Positions 17,170 to 24,164 of a stretch of 64,000 nt of DNA are shown here, piece after piece. Source of the stretch: RPQJ01 sp963707145. Lineage in GTDB: Bacteria > Pseudomonadota > Gammaproteobacteria > Steroidobacterales > Steroidobacteraceae. Made by a program: the position numbers and the translations under genes. Every line of letters starts with the position of its first letter. Position 1 is the first letter of the stretch. Under the pieces are notes generated by a model. It had not been told where the DNA came from. It saw only the letters and a program-made list of their open reading frames with translations, and ran no database searches. Location: contig CAVPOQ010000001.1 in NCBI GenBank assembly GCA_963707145.1, positions 1-64,000 on the forward strand, given 5' to 3'.

Positions 17170-17960
17170 CCGCCGCGACCGAACCGCTGTTCCAGCACGA
17201 CGCCTACCTGCGCAGCTGCACCGCCACCGTCGTCGAGTCCGGCGAGGCAGGCATCGTCCTCGACCGCACCGTGTTCTATCCGCTCGGCGGCGGGCAGCCG
17301 GGCGACACGGGCACGCTGCGCGCCGCGGACGGCCGCACGTGGCGCGTCGCCGACACGCGCAAGGGGGAGGGCGGCCGCGTCCTGCACGTGCTGGATGCGA
17401 GTGCGGGGAGTGCGAACGGGCCGGCAGCGTCGGCCTCGAGCGGGCCGTTACCGACACCTTCCACGTCGATTGCCGGCGGGCCGCCACCCGCGCCGCCTTC
17501 GCCCGGCACCGCCATCGAGGCCACGCTCGACTGGGACCGTCGCCACGCGCTGATGCGCATGCACACCTGCCTGCACCTGCTGGGCTCGGTGCTGCGCTAC
17601 GGCGTCACGGGCGGGCAGATCGCCGCCGACAAGGGCCGGCTCGATTTCGACACCCAGGACGAGATCGACCGGGACGCGGTCACGGCGGCCGTCAACGCGC
17701 TGGTTGCGGCGAACCACGCGGTCCGCTCGCTGTGGATCACCGACGAGGAACTCGACCGCCAGCCCGAGCTGGTGCGCACGCTGTCGGTGCAGCCGCCGCG
17801 CGGGGCCGGGCGCATCCGCCTGCTCGAGATCCCCGGCGTGGACCTGCAGCCGTGCGGCGGCACCCACGTGGCGGCCACGGGCGAGATCGGGCCGGTCGCG
17901 GTGACGAAGATCGAGAGCAAGGGACGGCGCAACAAGCGCGTCTACATCGCCTTCGCCTGA
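17166..17960 (+). CDS. Alanyl-tRNA editing protein (AlaX family)
   Basis: A free-standing editing-domain protein that deacylates Ser-tRNA(Ala) or Gly-tRNA(Ala) mischarged by AlaRS. The AlaRS-type N-terminal block TVFYPLGGGQPGDTGTL and the metal-binding HTCLH (HxxxH) plus CGGTH motifs are present, giving the Zn site. The protein has 264 residues. An insertion of about 35 residues rich in Ser, Pro and Ala (around residues 78-115) separates the N-terminal subdomain from the catalytic one and is longer than in most AlaX. It starts at ATG 17166, overlapping the cytochrome stop by four bases, so the two are translationally coupled although functionally unrelated. Confidence 0.9.
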   Translation: MTAATEPLFQHDAYLRSCTATVVESGEAGIVLDRTVFYPLGGGQPGDTGTLRAADGRTWRVADTRKGEGGRVLHVLDASAGSANGPAASASSGPLPTPSTSIAGGPPPAPPSPGTAIEATLDWDRRHALMRMHTCLHLLGSVLRYGVTGGQIAADKGRLDFDTQDEIDRDAVTAAVNALVAANHAVRSLWITDEELDRQPELVRTLSVQPPRGAGRIRLLEIPGVDLQPCGGTHVAATGEIGPVAVTKIESKGRRNKRVYIAFA

Positions 17961-18110
17961 GCGGATCCGCCAGTCGGGGTCGGTGCCCGAAATCGGCCGG
18001 CCGACCGGCTGCGGGCCAGGGTTCGGCCGCCGCCGCGACCTGTCGATCGACTTTACAGAATATCGGTTCCAGGCCTGACGACGTCTATTGAAATCAACGG
18101 CTTGGCACTC

Positions 18111-18126
18111 TGGCACGGCGATTGCT
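18111..18126 (+). promoter_or_regulatory. Sigma-54 (-24/-12) promoter of first tandem PEP-CTERM paralog
   Basis: TGGCAC-GGCGA-TTGCT is an exact RpoN consensus match, about 70 bases before the GTG start at 18181. A second TTGGCACTC half-element lies just upstream at 18102-18110. Confidence 0.85.
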
Positions 18127-18180
18127 TTGTTTCCAGTGCACCCCACGGATCGGGTGCTCAATCCAGTCAGGGGAACGAAC

Positions 18181-18925
18181 GTGAAGCTCGCCAGCATCTT
18201 CTCCAGTGTCATCGCCGCAACCATGCTGGCCTCCGGCGCCGGCGAGCGCGTTGGTCATCTTCAACTACGACCAGGGCCAGGGGCTGAGCTCGGGCGGCAA
18301 GGTCGTGTTCGACGGCACCAAGATCGTCGGCACCAACATCGGCTTCGACCTGATGAGCGCCTCGGGCACCTCGCTCGACGGCGTCTACCACTGCTCCACC
18401 GCGGGTGGGGCGGTGACGCTCGGCGGCTCGCGTTGTCTGCTGTCGTTCACCACCGGCAACCTGATCTCGGCGACGCCCGGCGCCGCCAACACGACGACCT
18501 ACGTCTTCGGCGCCGGCGGCTCGATCAGCATGACCGGCTTCCTGAGCACGGCCACGCCTGGCAACACCGCGCCCGTCATCGGCAGCAGCCCGCTGGTGGT
18601 GTCGGGCTCGTTCGACGCCTACACGTTCGTGCTGCAGTTGGCGGCCTCCGGCCTGAGCGGCTCGGGCACGGGGGCGGGCCTCGGGTTCGACTTCAAGGAC
18701 CCGCAGATGGTCCAGTACTTCGGCCTCGAAGCCGACGACGAGTTCGACTTCACGACCAGCCAGTTGGCCATCAGCGGCTGCTCGAAGGTCGCCAAGGCGG
18801 CGGCCGGCTTCTCGTGCAACGTGAACAACGCCGACTTCCAGAACACCATCGCGGAGCCGGGCACGCTCGCATTGATGGGACTCGGACTGCTTTGCATCGG
18901 CCTGATCCGCCGTCGCATCGGCTGA
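18181..18925 (+). CDS. PEP-CTERM protein, tandem paralog 1 (frameshift in signal peptide, AEP variant motif)
   Basis: An exported protein of about 247 residues closely related to the next two genes. Starting at GTG 18181 the frame encodes a signal peptide (VKLASIFSSVIAATMLASGA), then shifts near 18240 into the frame of the mature protein (LVIFNYDQGQGLSSGGKVVF). One missing base restores a normal exported protein. The mature domain shares VFDGTKIVGTNIGFDLMSAS, HCS, RCLLSF and VNNADFQN with the paralogs and keeps four cysteines that could form two disulfides. The sorting signal reads AEPGTLALMGLGLLCIGLI then RRR, with Ala replacing the first Pro of PEP. The break may be an assembly indel or genuine silencing of this copy. 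Confidence 0.8.
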
Positions 18926-18960
18926 TCTCTGCATCGCCCGCCGACTGGCGGATGAACCCC

Positions 18961-18988
18961 GAGGCCCCCGCAGCAATCCGGGGGCCTC
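18961..18988 (+). terminator. Terminator-like hairpin after PEP-CTERM paralog 1
   Basis: GAGGCCCCCG pairs with CGGGGGCCTC around an 8-base loop. The following GTCGTTTCC is only weakly T-rich. Confidence 0.6.
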
Positions 18989-19029
18989 GTCGTTTCCGGG
19001 GCGCCTGCAGTGGAATCCGGCAGGACTCG

Positions 19030-19077
19030 CCGGAGCAGTGGCCGGAGCAATGGCCGGAGCAATGGCCGGGGCAGTGG
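19030..19077 (+). repeat. Four tandem 12-base units (CCGGAGCAATGG type)
   Basis: Four consecutive units CCGGAGCAGTGG, CCGGAGCAATGG, CCGGAGCAATGG and CCGGGGCAGTGG lie between paralogs 1 and 2, upstream of a sigma-54 promoter. Their role is unknown; they might be simple slippage products or activator-binding sites. Confidence 0.7.
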
Positions 19078-19198
19078 TCGGGCCGGACCACCACCGTTTT
19101 ACTTAACGCTTTTCGGCCGTCGACTTTCTTTACGGCTCGTCGTCGCGGCAGGGTCCTGGAGCGCCGGCAGGGCCAGATAAAACAGTCACTTGGAGATC

Positions 19199-19214
19199 TG
19201 GCACGGGACTTGCT
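19199..19214 (+). promoter_or_regulatory. Sigma-54 (-24/-12) promoter of PEP-CTERM paralog 2
   Basis: TGGCAC-GGGAC-TTGCT is an exact RpoN consensus match about 73 bases before ATG 19272. Confidence 0.85.
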
Positions 19215-19271
19215 TTGTATTCACCCGACGCATCACGTTGAACGATGCCCCCTCTGTCAGGAGACTGGAAA

Positions 19272-19979
19272 ATGAACATCACCAAGGCCGTCCTCGGCGC
19301 CATCGCGGGCTCCGTCCTCTTCGCCGGCTCGGCCAGCGCCGCCGTCCTCAACTGGGACCAGGGCCAGGGCAAGAGCCCCGGCGGCACGCTCGTGTTCGAC
19401 GGCACGAAGATCGTCGGCTCGAACATCGGCTTCGACCTGATGAACGCGTCGGGCACCGCCGCCGACGGCGTCTATCACTGCTCGAACGCCGGTGGCACGG
19501 TCACCCTCGGCACCACGCGCTGCCTGCTGTCCTTCACCTCGGGCCCGCTCAGCTCGATCGCGGGCAGCACTTACATCTTCGGCTCGGGCGGCACGATCTC
19601 GATGACCGGCTACCTGACGACCGCCACCCCGGGTAACACCGGCCCGGTCATCGCCGGCAGCCCGCTGGTGCTCTCTGGCACCGTCAAGGCCTACGCGATC
19701 ACGTTGATCGGCGGCTCGGGCACGGCGTCGGGCCTCGGCATCGACTTCAAGGACCAGTCGCTGGTCGACTTCTTCGGCACGGGCGTGAAGTTCGACTTCA
19801 CCATGAGCCAGCTCGCGATCAACGGCTGCGGTGGCGCTGCTGCGGCCCCCGAGGCAGCCGGCTTCACCTGCAAGGTCAACAATGCCGACTTCCAGAACGT
19901 GATCCCCGAGCCGGGTTCGCTCGCGCTGCTGGGTCTCGGCCTGATGGGCGTCGGCCTGGCGCGTCGCCGCAAGGCCTGA
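19272..19979 (+). CDS. PEP-CTERM protein, tandem paralog 2
   Basis: An exported protein of 235 residues. The signal peptide (MNITKAVLGAIAGSVLFAGS, cleavage near AAV at 24) is followed by LNWDQGQGKSPGGTLVFDGT, shared with paralog 3, and a beta-rich domain with TATPGNTGPVI and four conserved cysteines (YHCS, RCLL, NGCG, FTCK). It ends with PEPGSLALLGLGLMGVGL and RRRKA, a classical PEP-CTERM signal. AGGAG lies 8 bases before the ATG. The promoter, coding sequence and terminator are arranged as in the flanking copies, so the unit probably arose by tandem duplication. Predicted to be cut by an exosortase and shown on the surface; ligand unknown. Confidence 0.9.
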   Translation: MNITKAVLGAIAGSVLFAGSASAAVLNWDQGQGKSPGGTLVFDGTKIVGSNIGFDLMNASGTAADGVYHCSNAGGTVTLGTTRCLLSFTSGPLSSIAGSTYIFGSGGTISMTGYLTTATPGNTGPVIAGSPLVLSGTVKAYAITLIGGSGTASGLGIDFKDQSLVDFFGTGVKFDFTMSQLAINGCGGAAAAPEAAGFTCKVNNADFQNVIPEPGSLALLGLGLMGVGLARRRKA

Positions 19980-20016
19980 TCTCGAAGACAGACGACTCGT
20001 TCAACGCGATCTCGAA

Positions 20017-20045
20017 GGCCCTCGCAGCAATGCGAGGGCCTTTTT
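20017..20045 (+). terminator. Intrinsic terminator after PEP-CTERM paralog 2
   Basis: A 10-bp perfect stem GGCCCTCGCA / TGCGAGGGCC with GCAA tetraloop is followed by TTTTT. Nearly the same terminator follows paralog 3. Confidence 0.9.
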
Positions 20046-20046
20046 C

Positions 20047-20072
20047 GTGGTGCGCCCGGCAGGGCGCACCAC
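20047..20072. repeat. 11-bp perfect inverted repeat abutting the terminator
   Basis: GTGGTGCGCCC pairs with GGGCGCACCAC around GGCA. It starts one base after the terminator T-run and resembles short palindromic intergenic elements; no other copy was noticed in the window. Confidence 0.6.
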
Positions 20073-20343
20073 AGCCAGCAGGGCCATAAGGCTCGATCGC
20101 GGCAGCGGTGTTCGCAAACGATCGACAGGCGACACGACGAACGAACCGCAACTCGCTGTCGGGGCAAAACCGCTCCTGGTCACAGCGATCACGCCGCCTT
20201 TGATCGCGCTGCGGACGATGGGTCGAGGCCGCCGCGCGCCGCTGAACATATCGCACCGAAATCGTCGGCGGCGTTTACGGAGCGCCGCTCCGTCATATGG
20301 AAAAACGGGCAGAAATCCTTTCTGGAACAGTCGGTTGAAAGGT

Positions 20344-20359
20344 TGGCACGCGCCTTGCT
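20344..20359 (+). promoter_or_regulatory. Sigma-54 (-24/-12) promoter of PEP-CTERM paralog 3
   Basis: TGGCAC-GCGCC-TTGCT is an exact RpoN consensus match, about 72 bases before the GTG start at 20416. Confidence 0.85.
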
Positions 20360-20415
20360 TTGTCTGACTCGAAGCAACACGTCGGGCGCTGCCCACACAA
20401 CCAGGAGATCGAACA

Positions 20416-21126
20416 GTGAAAGTCAGGAACATGCTCATCGGCGCCATCGTCGCCTCCGTGCTCGGCGCCGGCGCGGCCTCTGCCGCGGAACTCAACTGGG
20501 ACCAGGGCCAGGGCAAGAGCCCCGGCGGCACCATCGTGTTCGACGGTACCAAGGTCGTCGGCTCCAACATCGGCTTCGACCTGATGAACGCGTCGGGCAC
20601 CGCGGCCGACGGCGTCTATCACTGCTCGGATGCCGGCGGCAGCGTCACGCTCGGCACGACGCGCTGCCTGCTGTCGTTCACCTCGGGCCCGCTGAGCTCG
20701 GTCGCGGGCAGCACCTACATCTTCGGCTCGGGCGGCACGATCTCGATGACCGGCTACCTGACGACCGCCACCCCGGGAAACACCGGTCCGGTCATCGGCG
20801 GCAGCCCGCTGGTGCTCTCGGGCACGGTGCAGGCCTACTCGCTGACGCTGCTCGGCGCCACCGGCGTGGCCTCCGGACTCGGCATCGACGCCAAGGATCC
20901 GGAGATGCTCAAGTACTTCGGCCTCGGCGACGACTTCAAGTTCACGATGAGCCAGCTCGCGATCAACGCCTGCGGCGGGGCCGCTGCCGCGGCTGTCGGC
21001 GGCGGGTTCAGCTGCAACGTCAACAACGCCGACTTCCAGAACCAGTCGGTCCCGGAGCCGGGCTCGCTCGCGCTGCTGGGCCTCGGCCTGCTGGGCGTCG
21101 GTGCCGCGCGGCGCCGCAAGGCCTGA
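20416..21126 (+). CDS. PEP-CTERM protein, tandem paralog 3
   Basis: An exported protein of 236 residues, most similar to paralog 2 (blocks such as YHCSDAGGSVTLGTTRCLLS and TYIFGSGGTISMTGYLTTAT are almost unchanged). Signal peptide MKVRNMLIGAIVASVLGAGA is cleaved near ASA-A. The same four cysteines are kept. The C-terminus PEPGSLALLGLGLLGVGA plus RRRKA is a canonical PEP-CTERM signal. Translation starts at GTG 20416 with AGGAG 8 bases upstream. Divergence from paralog 2 is greatest around residues 140-165 (between the VLSGTVQAY strand and the TMSQLAIN strand), perhaps the ligand-facing part (inference). Confidence 0.9.
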   Translation: MKVRNMLIGAIVASVLGAGAASAAELNWDQGQGKSPGGTIVFDGTKVVGSNIGFDLMNASGTAADGVYHCSDAGGSVTLGTTRCLLSFTSGPLSSVAGSTYIFGSGGTISMTGYLTTATPGNTGPVIGGSPLVLSGTVQAYSLTLLGATGVASGLGIDAKDPEMLKYFGLGDDFKFTMSQLAINACGGAAAAAVGGGFSCNVNNADFQNQSVPEPGSLALLGLGLLGVGAARRRKA

Positions 21127-21159
21127 ATGGCGCCCGCCGACAGTCCGACGTGACCTCGG

Positions 21160-21188
21160 GGCCCTCGCAGCGATGCGAGGGCCTTTTT
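21160..21188 (+). terminator. Intrinsic terminator after PEP-CTERM paralog 3
   Basis: GGCCCTCGCA / TGCGAGGGCC with GCGA tetraloop and TTTTT tail. The stem is identical to that after paralog 2, supporting duplication of the whole transcription unit. Confidence 0.9.
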
Positions 21189-21330
21189 GCTGGCGCGGGG
21201 ACTGCACCGAGGCCGGTGCGCGGGATGCGTCGACGCGCTTGTGTCATCATCCACCGCCAGACGCGACAGGCGGTCGCTGGCCGACACCAGTGGCGCCTGG
21301 ACCAATCGGACGACCAATGGGGTGTTCTGC

Positions 21331-21612
21331 ATGACCGGCTTCAACTGGCGATCCCTGGCCGCCGCGGGCCTGCTGCTCGCGAGCCGTGCGGCCTTCTCGC
21401 AGGCGACCGCACCGGGCGGCGACGTGCCGCCGATCGTACCGGCGCCGCTGCAGTCACCGCCGACGACCTACAGCGCCTGGGTGCTCGGGCTCGCCGGCCT
21501 CGCACTGGTGCTGCTCGCGCTCGCCGGTGCGAAGCTCGTGATGAACGGCCTGCGCAAGAGCCGCCACCACCGCCACCGCAACCACAACCACCGCTCCTCG
21601 AATCACCACTGA
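21331..21612 (+). CDS. Small single-pass membrane protein with His/Arg-rich tail
   Basis: A 93-residue protein of unknown family from ATG 21331. It has an N-terminal signal-like helix (WRSLAAAGLLLASRAAFSQA), a Pro/Thr-rich linker (PAPLQSPPTTYS) and a second hydrophobic helix (AWVLGLAGLALVLLALAGAK). The tail is very basic and histidine-rich, with HHRHRNHNH and a final NHH. If the first helix is cleaved, the layout (Pro-rich spacer, helix, basic tail) loosely copies a C-terminal sorting signal without the PEP or VPLPA motif. The His tail could bind metal or nucleic acid on the cytoplasmic side. No partner gene is obvious; it stands alone after the paralog 3 terminator. Confidence 0.6.
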   Translation: MTGFNWRSLAAAGLLLASRAAFSQATAPGGDVPPIVPAPLQSPPTTYSAWVLGLAGLALVLLALAGAKLVMNGLRKSRHHRHRNHNHRSSNHH

Positions 21613-21624
21613 ACGGGCCGGCGC

Positions 21625-22941
21625 CTACTCCCAGTCCCGCTCGAGCCGCTTCGCCGACAGCAGGAACAGCGTCGCGGCCACCAGGTAGAACACGGTCCCG
21701 GCGAGGATCGCGTAGCGCAGCGAGTCCGCGCCGTAGCGCACCGACAGCGCGTCGGAGAGGGCGCCGAGCGCCACCGAGCCGAGCCCGATGCCGATCAGGT
21801 TGTTCACGAACAGGAAGATCGCCGACGCCGTGGCGCGCATCTGCGGCGGCACCACGTGCTGGATTGCCGACAGCACGGGCCCGAGCCACAGGAGCCCGAG
21901 CGCCGTCGGCACCATGAACAGCGCGAACGCCAGCGCGAGCGAGGCGGAGGTCACCGCACCGACGTAGAACGGCACGGTCAGCACGAAGGCGACCGCCGGG
22001 ATGAGCGCGTAGGCGCGCTTGCGCGCGGTGCCGAAGCGGTCGGCGAGCCAGCCGCCGAGCCAGATGCCGGCGATGCCTCCGAACAGCAGGATCGCGCCGA
22101 AGTACAGCGACGCGTCGAGCAGCGTCATGCCGTGGCTGCGCACGAAGAACGACGGCAGCCAGAAGAACAGGCCGTAGCCCATCATCGAGGAGGCGGCCGC
22201 ACCGAAGGACAGGCCCCAGAACGAGGGCTTTGCGGCGAGCACGCGCAGCACCTCGCGGAAACTCGCGGGCCTGCCGCCGCCCCGCACGCCGTCGTAGCGC
22301 CCGCGCACCGGCTCGCGCACGAGCATCCTGAACACCGGTGCGACAAGGATGCCCGCCAGGCCCACGACGATGAACGCCGTGCGCCAGTCCACGTGGTGCG
22401 CGATCAAGCCGCCGAACACGATGCCGAGCGCGCTGCCGATCGGCACGCCGAAGGAATACGCGCCGAGCGCACGGGCGCGCTGCTGCGGCGGGAAGTAGTC
22501 CGCCACCAGCGAGTACGCCGGCGCCACGCCGCCGGCCTCGCCGACGCCCACGCCGACCCGCGCCAGGAACAGTTGCCAGAAGTTCTGCGCGAAGCCGCAC
22601 ACGGCCGTCATCGCGCTCCAGACCAGCAGCGCGACGGTCATGATCGTGGTGCGGCTGCGGCGGTCGGCCAGCATCGCGATCGGGATGCCGAGCGCCGTGT
22701 AGAACAGCGCGAACGCGAGCCCGCCCATCAGCCCGAGCTGCGTGTCGGTGAGGCCGAGGTCGGCCTTGATGGGCACGGCGAGGATGCCGACGATCTGCCG
22801 GTCGATGAAGTTGAACGTGTAGACGACGACCAGCATCGCCAGCACCACCACCCGGTAGCGCGGCGTTTCCTCGACGGTCGCGGCGTCGGTCTCCCCCACG
22901 GCGCGCACGCTAGCACGCGAGGTGCGGCGACGCGCTAGCAT
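21625..22941 (-). CDS. MFS transporter, spinster family
   Basis: A 438-residue, 12-helix major facilitator. The N-terminal helix has the spinster-like signature FNFIDRQIVGILAVPIKADL followed by LGLTDTQLGLMGGLAFALFY. The loop 2-3 motif ADRRSRTT fits the MFS signature, and GVGVGEAGGVAPAYSLVADY is also typical. Such transporters move sphingoid, sugar-acid or aromatic substrates; the substrate cannot be read from the sequence. Its start lies 7 bases from the start of the divergent small membrane protein at 22948, so they share a very short promoter region. It converges on the His-tail gene with only 12 bases between stops. Confidence 0.9.
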   Translation of the reverse strand: MLARRRTSRASVRAVGETDAATVEETPRYRVVVLAMLVVVYTFNFIDRQIVGILAVPIKADLGLTDTQLGLMGGLAFALFYTALGIPIAMLADRRSRTTIMTVALLVWSAMTAVCGFAQNFWQLFLARVGVGVGEAGGVAPAYSLVADYFPPQQRARALGAYSFGVPIGSALGIVFGGLIAHHVDWRTAFIVVGLAGILVAPVFRMLVREPVRGRYDGVRGGGRPASFREVLRVLAAKPSFWGLSFGAAASSMMGYGLFFWLPSFFVRSHGMTLLDASLYFGAILLFGGIAGIWLGGWLADRFGTARKRAYALIPAVAFVLTVPFYVGAVTSASLALAFALFMVPTALGLLWLGPVLSAIQHVVPPQMRATASAIFLFVNNLIGIGLGSVALGALSDALSVRYGADSLRYAILAGTVFYLVAATLFLLSAKRLERDWE

Positions 22942-22947
22942 CGCGCC

Positions 22948-23211
22948 ATGTCCGTGCTCGCCAGCTACGCGCTAGCGGTCTGCGCCACCTTCCTCGTCAA
23001 CCTTCCGTTCGGCTGGTGGCGCGCCGGGCTGCGCAAGTTCTCCCCGGCGTGGTTCGTCGCGATCCACGCGCCGGTGCCGATGGTGATCGGCCTGCGCCTC
23101 GCGCTGGGGCTGCCGTTCCGCTGGGTGGCGCTGCCGGTGTTCGTCGCGGCCTACTTCGGCGGGCAGTTCGTCGGCAGCCGGTGGCGGCTGCGGCGGATGG
23201 CGGACGGCTGA
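22948..23211 (+). CDS. Conserved small membrane protein
   Basis: An 87-residue protein with two or three hydrophobic segments (LASYALAVCATFLVNLPFGW, APVPMVIGLRLALGL, WVALPVFVAAYFGGQFVG) and a basic C-terminus (SRWRLRRM). Aromatic and Pro residues in PFGWWRAGLRKFSPAWFVAI look conserved rather than random, and the codon pattern is that of a real GC-rich gene. The family is not named. It is divergent from the MFS transporter with a 6-base gap between starts. Confidence 0.6.
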   Translation: MSVLASYALAVCATFLVNLPFGWWRAGLRKFSPAWFVAIHAPVPMVIGLRLALGLPFRWVALPVFVAAYFGGQFVGSRWRLRRMADG

Positions 23212-23368
23212 CGTCGGTGGTGGCCCGGCCACCCTTGTTGCGTGAATGCAACGAAACCGGTAAAGCGGCCCGGATTGCAGGCGCGGTGGTTTCACAATAC
23301 GTCGGGATTTTTTACGGAATCGCCCCGCCTGTTCCTGTAAGTGTCTGTTTTATATGAGACTCTTGAGT

Positions 23369-23384
23369 TGGCACATTTCGTGCT
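23369..23384 (+). promoter_or_regulatory. Sigma-54 (-24/-12) promoter of PEP-CTERM gene
   Basis: TGGCAC-ATTTC-GTGCT matches the RpoN consensus except for one base of the -12 element (GTGC for TTGC). It lies about 80 bases before ATG 23450. Confidence 0.7.
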
Positions 23385-23449
23385 TTAGATCACATGTGGT
23401 CGAACATCGGATTGCCGGCCAAAACTGAAACTCTGGAGACTTCGCAAAC

Positions 23450-24058
23450 ATGATCAAGAAAGTTGGATTGATTGCCGCCGCCACCTGCGGCATGGCGCTG
23501 GCGTCTGCCTCGGCCAACGCCGCGTTCATCAACGGCTCGCTGTCGTTCGCCGGCGGCTTCGCCTCGCTGCCCGCGGCCCCCACGACCTCCATCGTCAGCC
23601 TGCTTGCTGCGTTCGACCTGGCGCCGGCCGGCTTCGCGGTCGGTGGCACGGGCGACCTCGCCGGTTCCGGCGGCGCCACGACGGTGGGCGACTTCGCCGT
23701 TCCGCTGGCTGGGGACACGCTGGTGTTCACGACCGCGGACGGATTCAAGTGGACGTTCACGAAAATTGTGGGCGACACGAAGTCGGCCCTCGAGTGCGGG
23801 GGCGGCTTGTGCGATGACGCCCGCACCATCGACCTCAAGGGAACGGTCGAGGGTCCCGGCTTCGAAACGACCGCGTTCAACGGCAACTTCACGGCGAACG
23901 GCTCGTGCAAGGGCGCCGGCGGCAGCTGCACCAGCGACGTGACTGGCAGCTACTCGGCCAGCTTCACCGCGCTGGGCACGATCCCGGAGCCGGGCTCGAT
24001 GGCGCTGCTCGGCCTCGGCCTGCTCGGCCTCGGCGCCGCGCGCCGTCGCAAGGCCTGA
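23450..24058 (+). CDS. PEP-CTERM sorting-domain protein
   Basis: A 202-residue exported protein unrelated in its mature domain to the tandem trio. Signal peptide MIKKVGLIAAATCGMALASA is cleaved near NAA at 24. The mature part is beta-rich with FKWTFTKIVGD and SFSAS-like strands, two cysteine pairs (LECGGGLCDD, GSCKGAGGSCTSD) and a C-terminal PEPGSMALLGLGLLGLGA plus RRRKA. GGAGAC lies 10 bases before the ATG. A -24/-12 promoter precedes and a UUCG-loop terminator follows. It belongs to the same RpoN regulon as the other sorted proteins (inference from promoter). Confidence 0.9.
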   Translation: MIKKVGLIAAATCGMALASASANAAFINGSLSFAGGFASLPAAPTTSIVSLLAAFDLAPAGFAVGGTGDLAGSGGATTVGDFAVPLAGDTLVFTTADGFKWTFTKIVGDTKSALECGGGLCDDARTIDLKGTVEGPGFETTAFNGNFTANGSCKGAGGSCTSDVTGSYSASFTALGTIPEPGSMALLGLGLLGLGAARRRKA

Positions 24059-24073
24059 TCCGCTGCTGGGTCG

Positions 24074-24100
24074 GCGGTCCGGGCACGGCGCCCGGACCGC
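24074..24100 (+). terminator. Hairpin after PEP-CTERM stop
   Basis: GCGGTCCGGGC pairs perfectly with GCCCGGACCGC over an ACGGC loop. No T-run follows; the true terminator is the next hairpin. Confidence 0.5.
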
Positions 24101-24116
24101 ACTCCAGAGCGACGAG

Positions 24117-24148
24117 AACGGCGACCTTCGGGTCGCCGTTTTCTTTTT
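24117..24148 (+). terminator. Intrinsic terminator with TTCG tetraloop
   Basis: AACGGCGACC-TTCG-GGTCGCCGTT followed by TTCTTTTT. It ends the PEP-CTERM transcript and lies 16 bases from the convergent haloperoxidase stop. Confidence 0.9.
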
Positions 24149-24164
24149 GCGCTCCGCCGATTCT

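Larger units (their letters stand above)
18926..19271. other. Intergenic region with terminator-like hairpin, 12-base repeats and sigma-54 promoter
   Basis: The 346 bases hold a GC-rich hairpin (18961-18988), four tandem 12-base units (19030-19077) and a -24/-12 promoter (19199-19214). No coding sequence is evident. Confidence 0.6.
19980..20415. other. Intergenic region: two adjacent hairpins and a sigma-54 promoter
   Basis: The 436 bases hold a terminator (20017-20045), a second perfect hairpin (20047-20072) and a -24/-12 promoter (20344-20359). Between about 20080 and 20340 I see no gene-like reading frame or other structure. Confidence 0.6.

Noticed and set aside
19030..19077. Short tandem repeats considered as a CRISPR remnant
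   Set aside because: Units are 12 bases with no spacers and no nearby cas genes.
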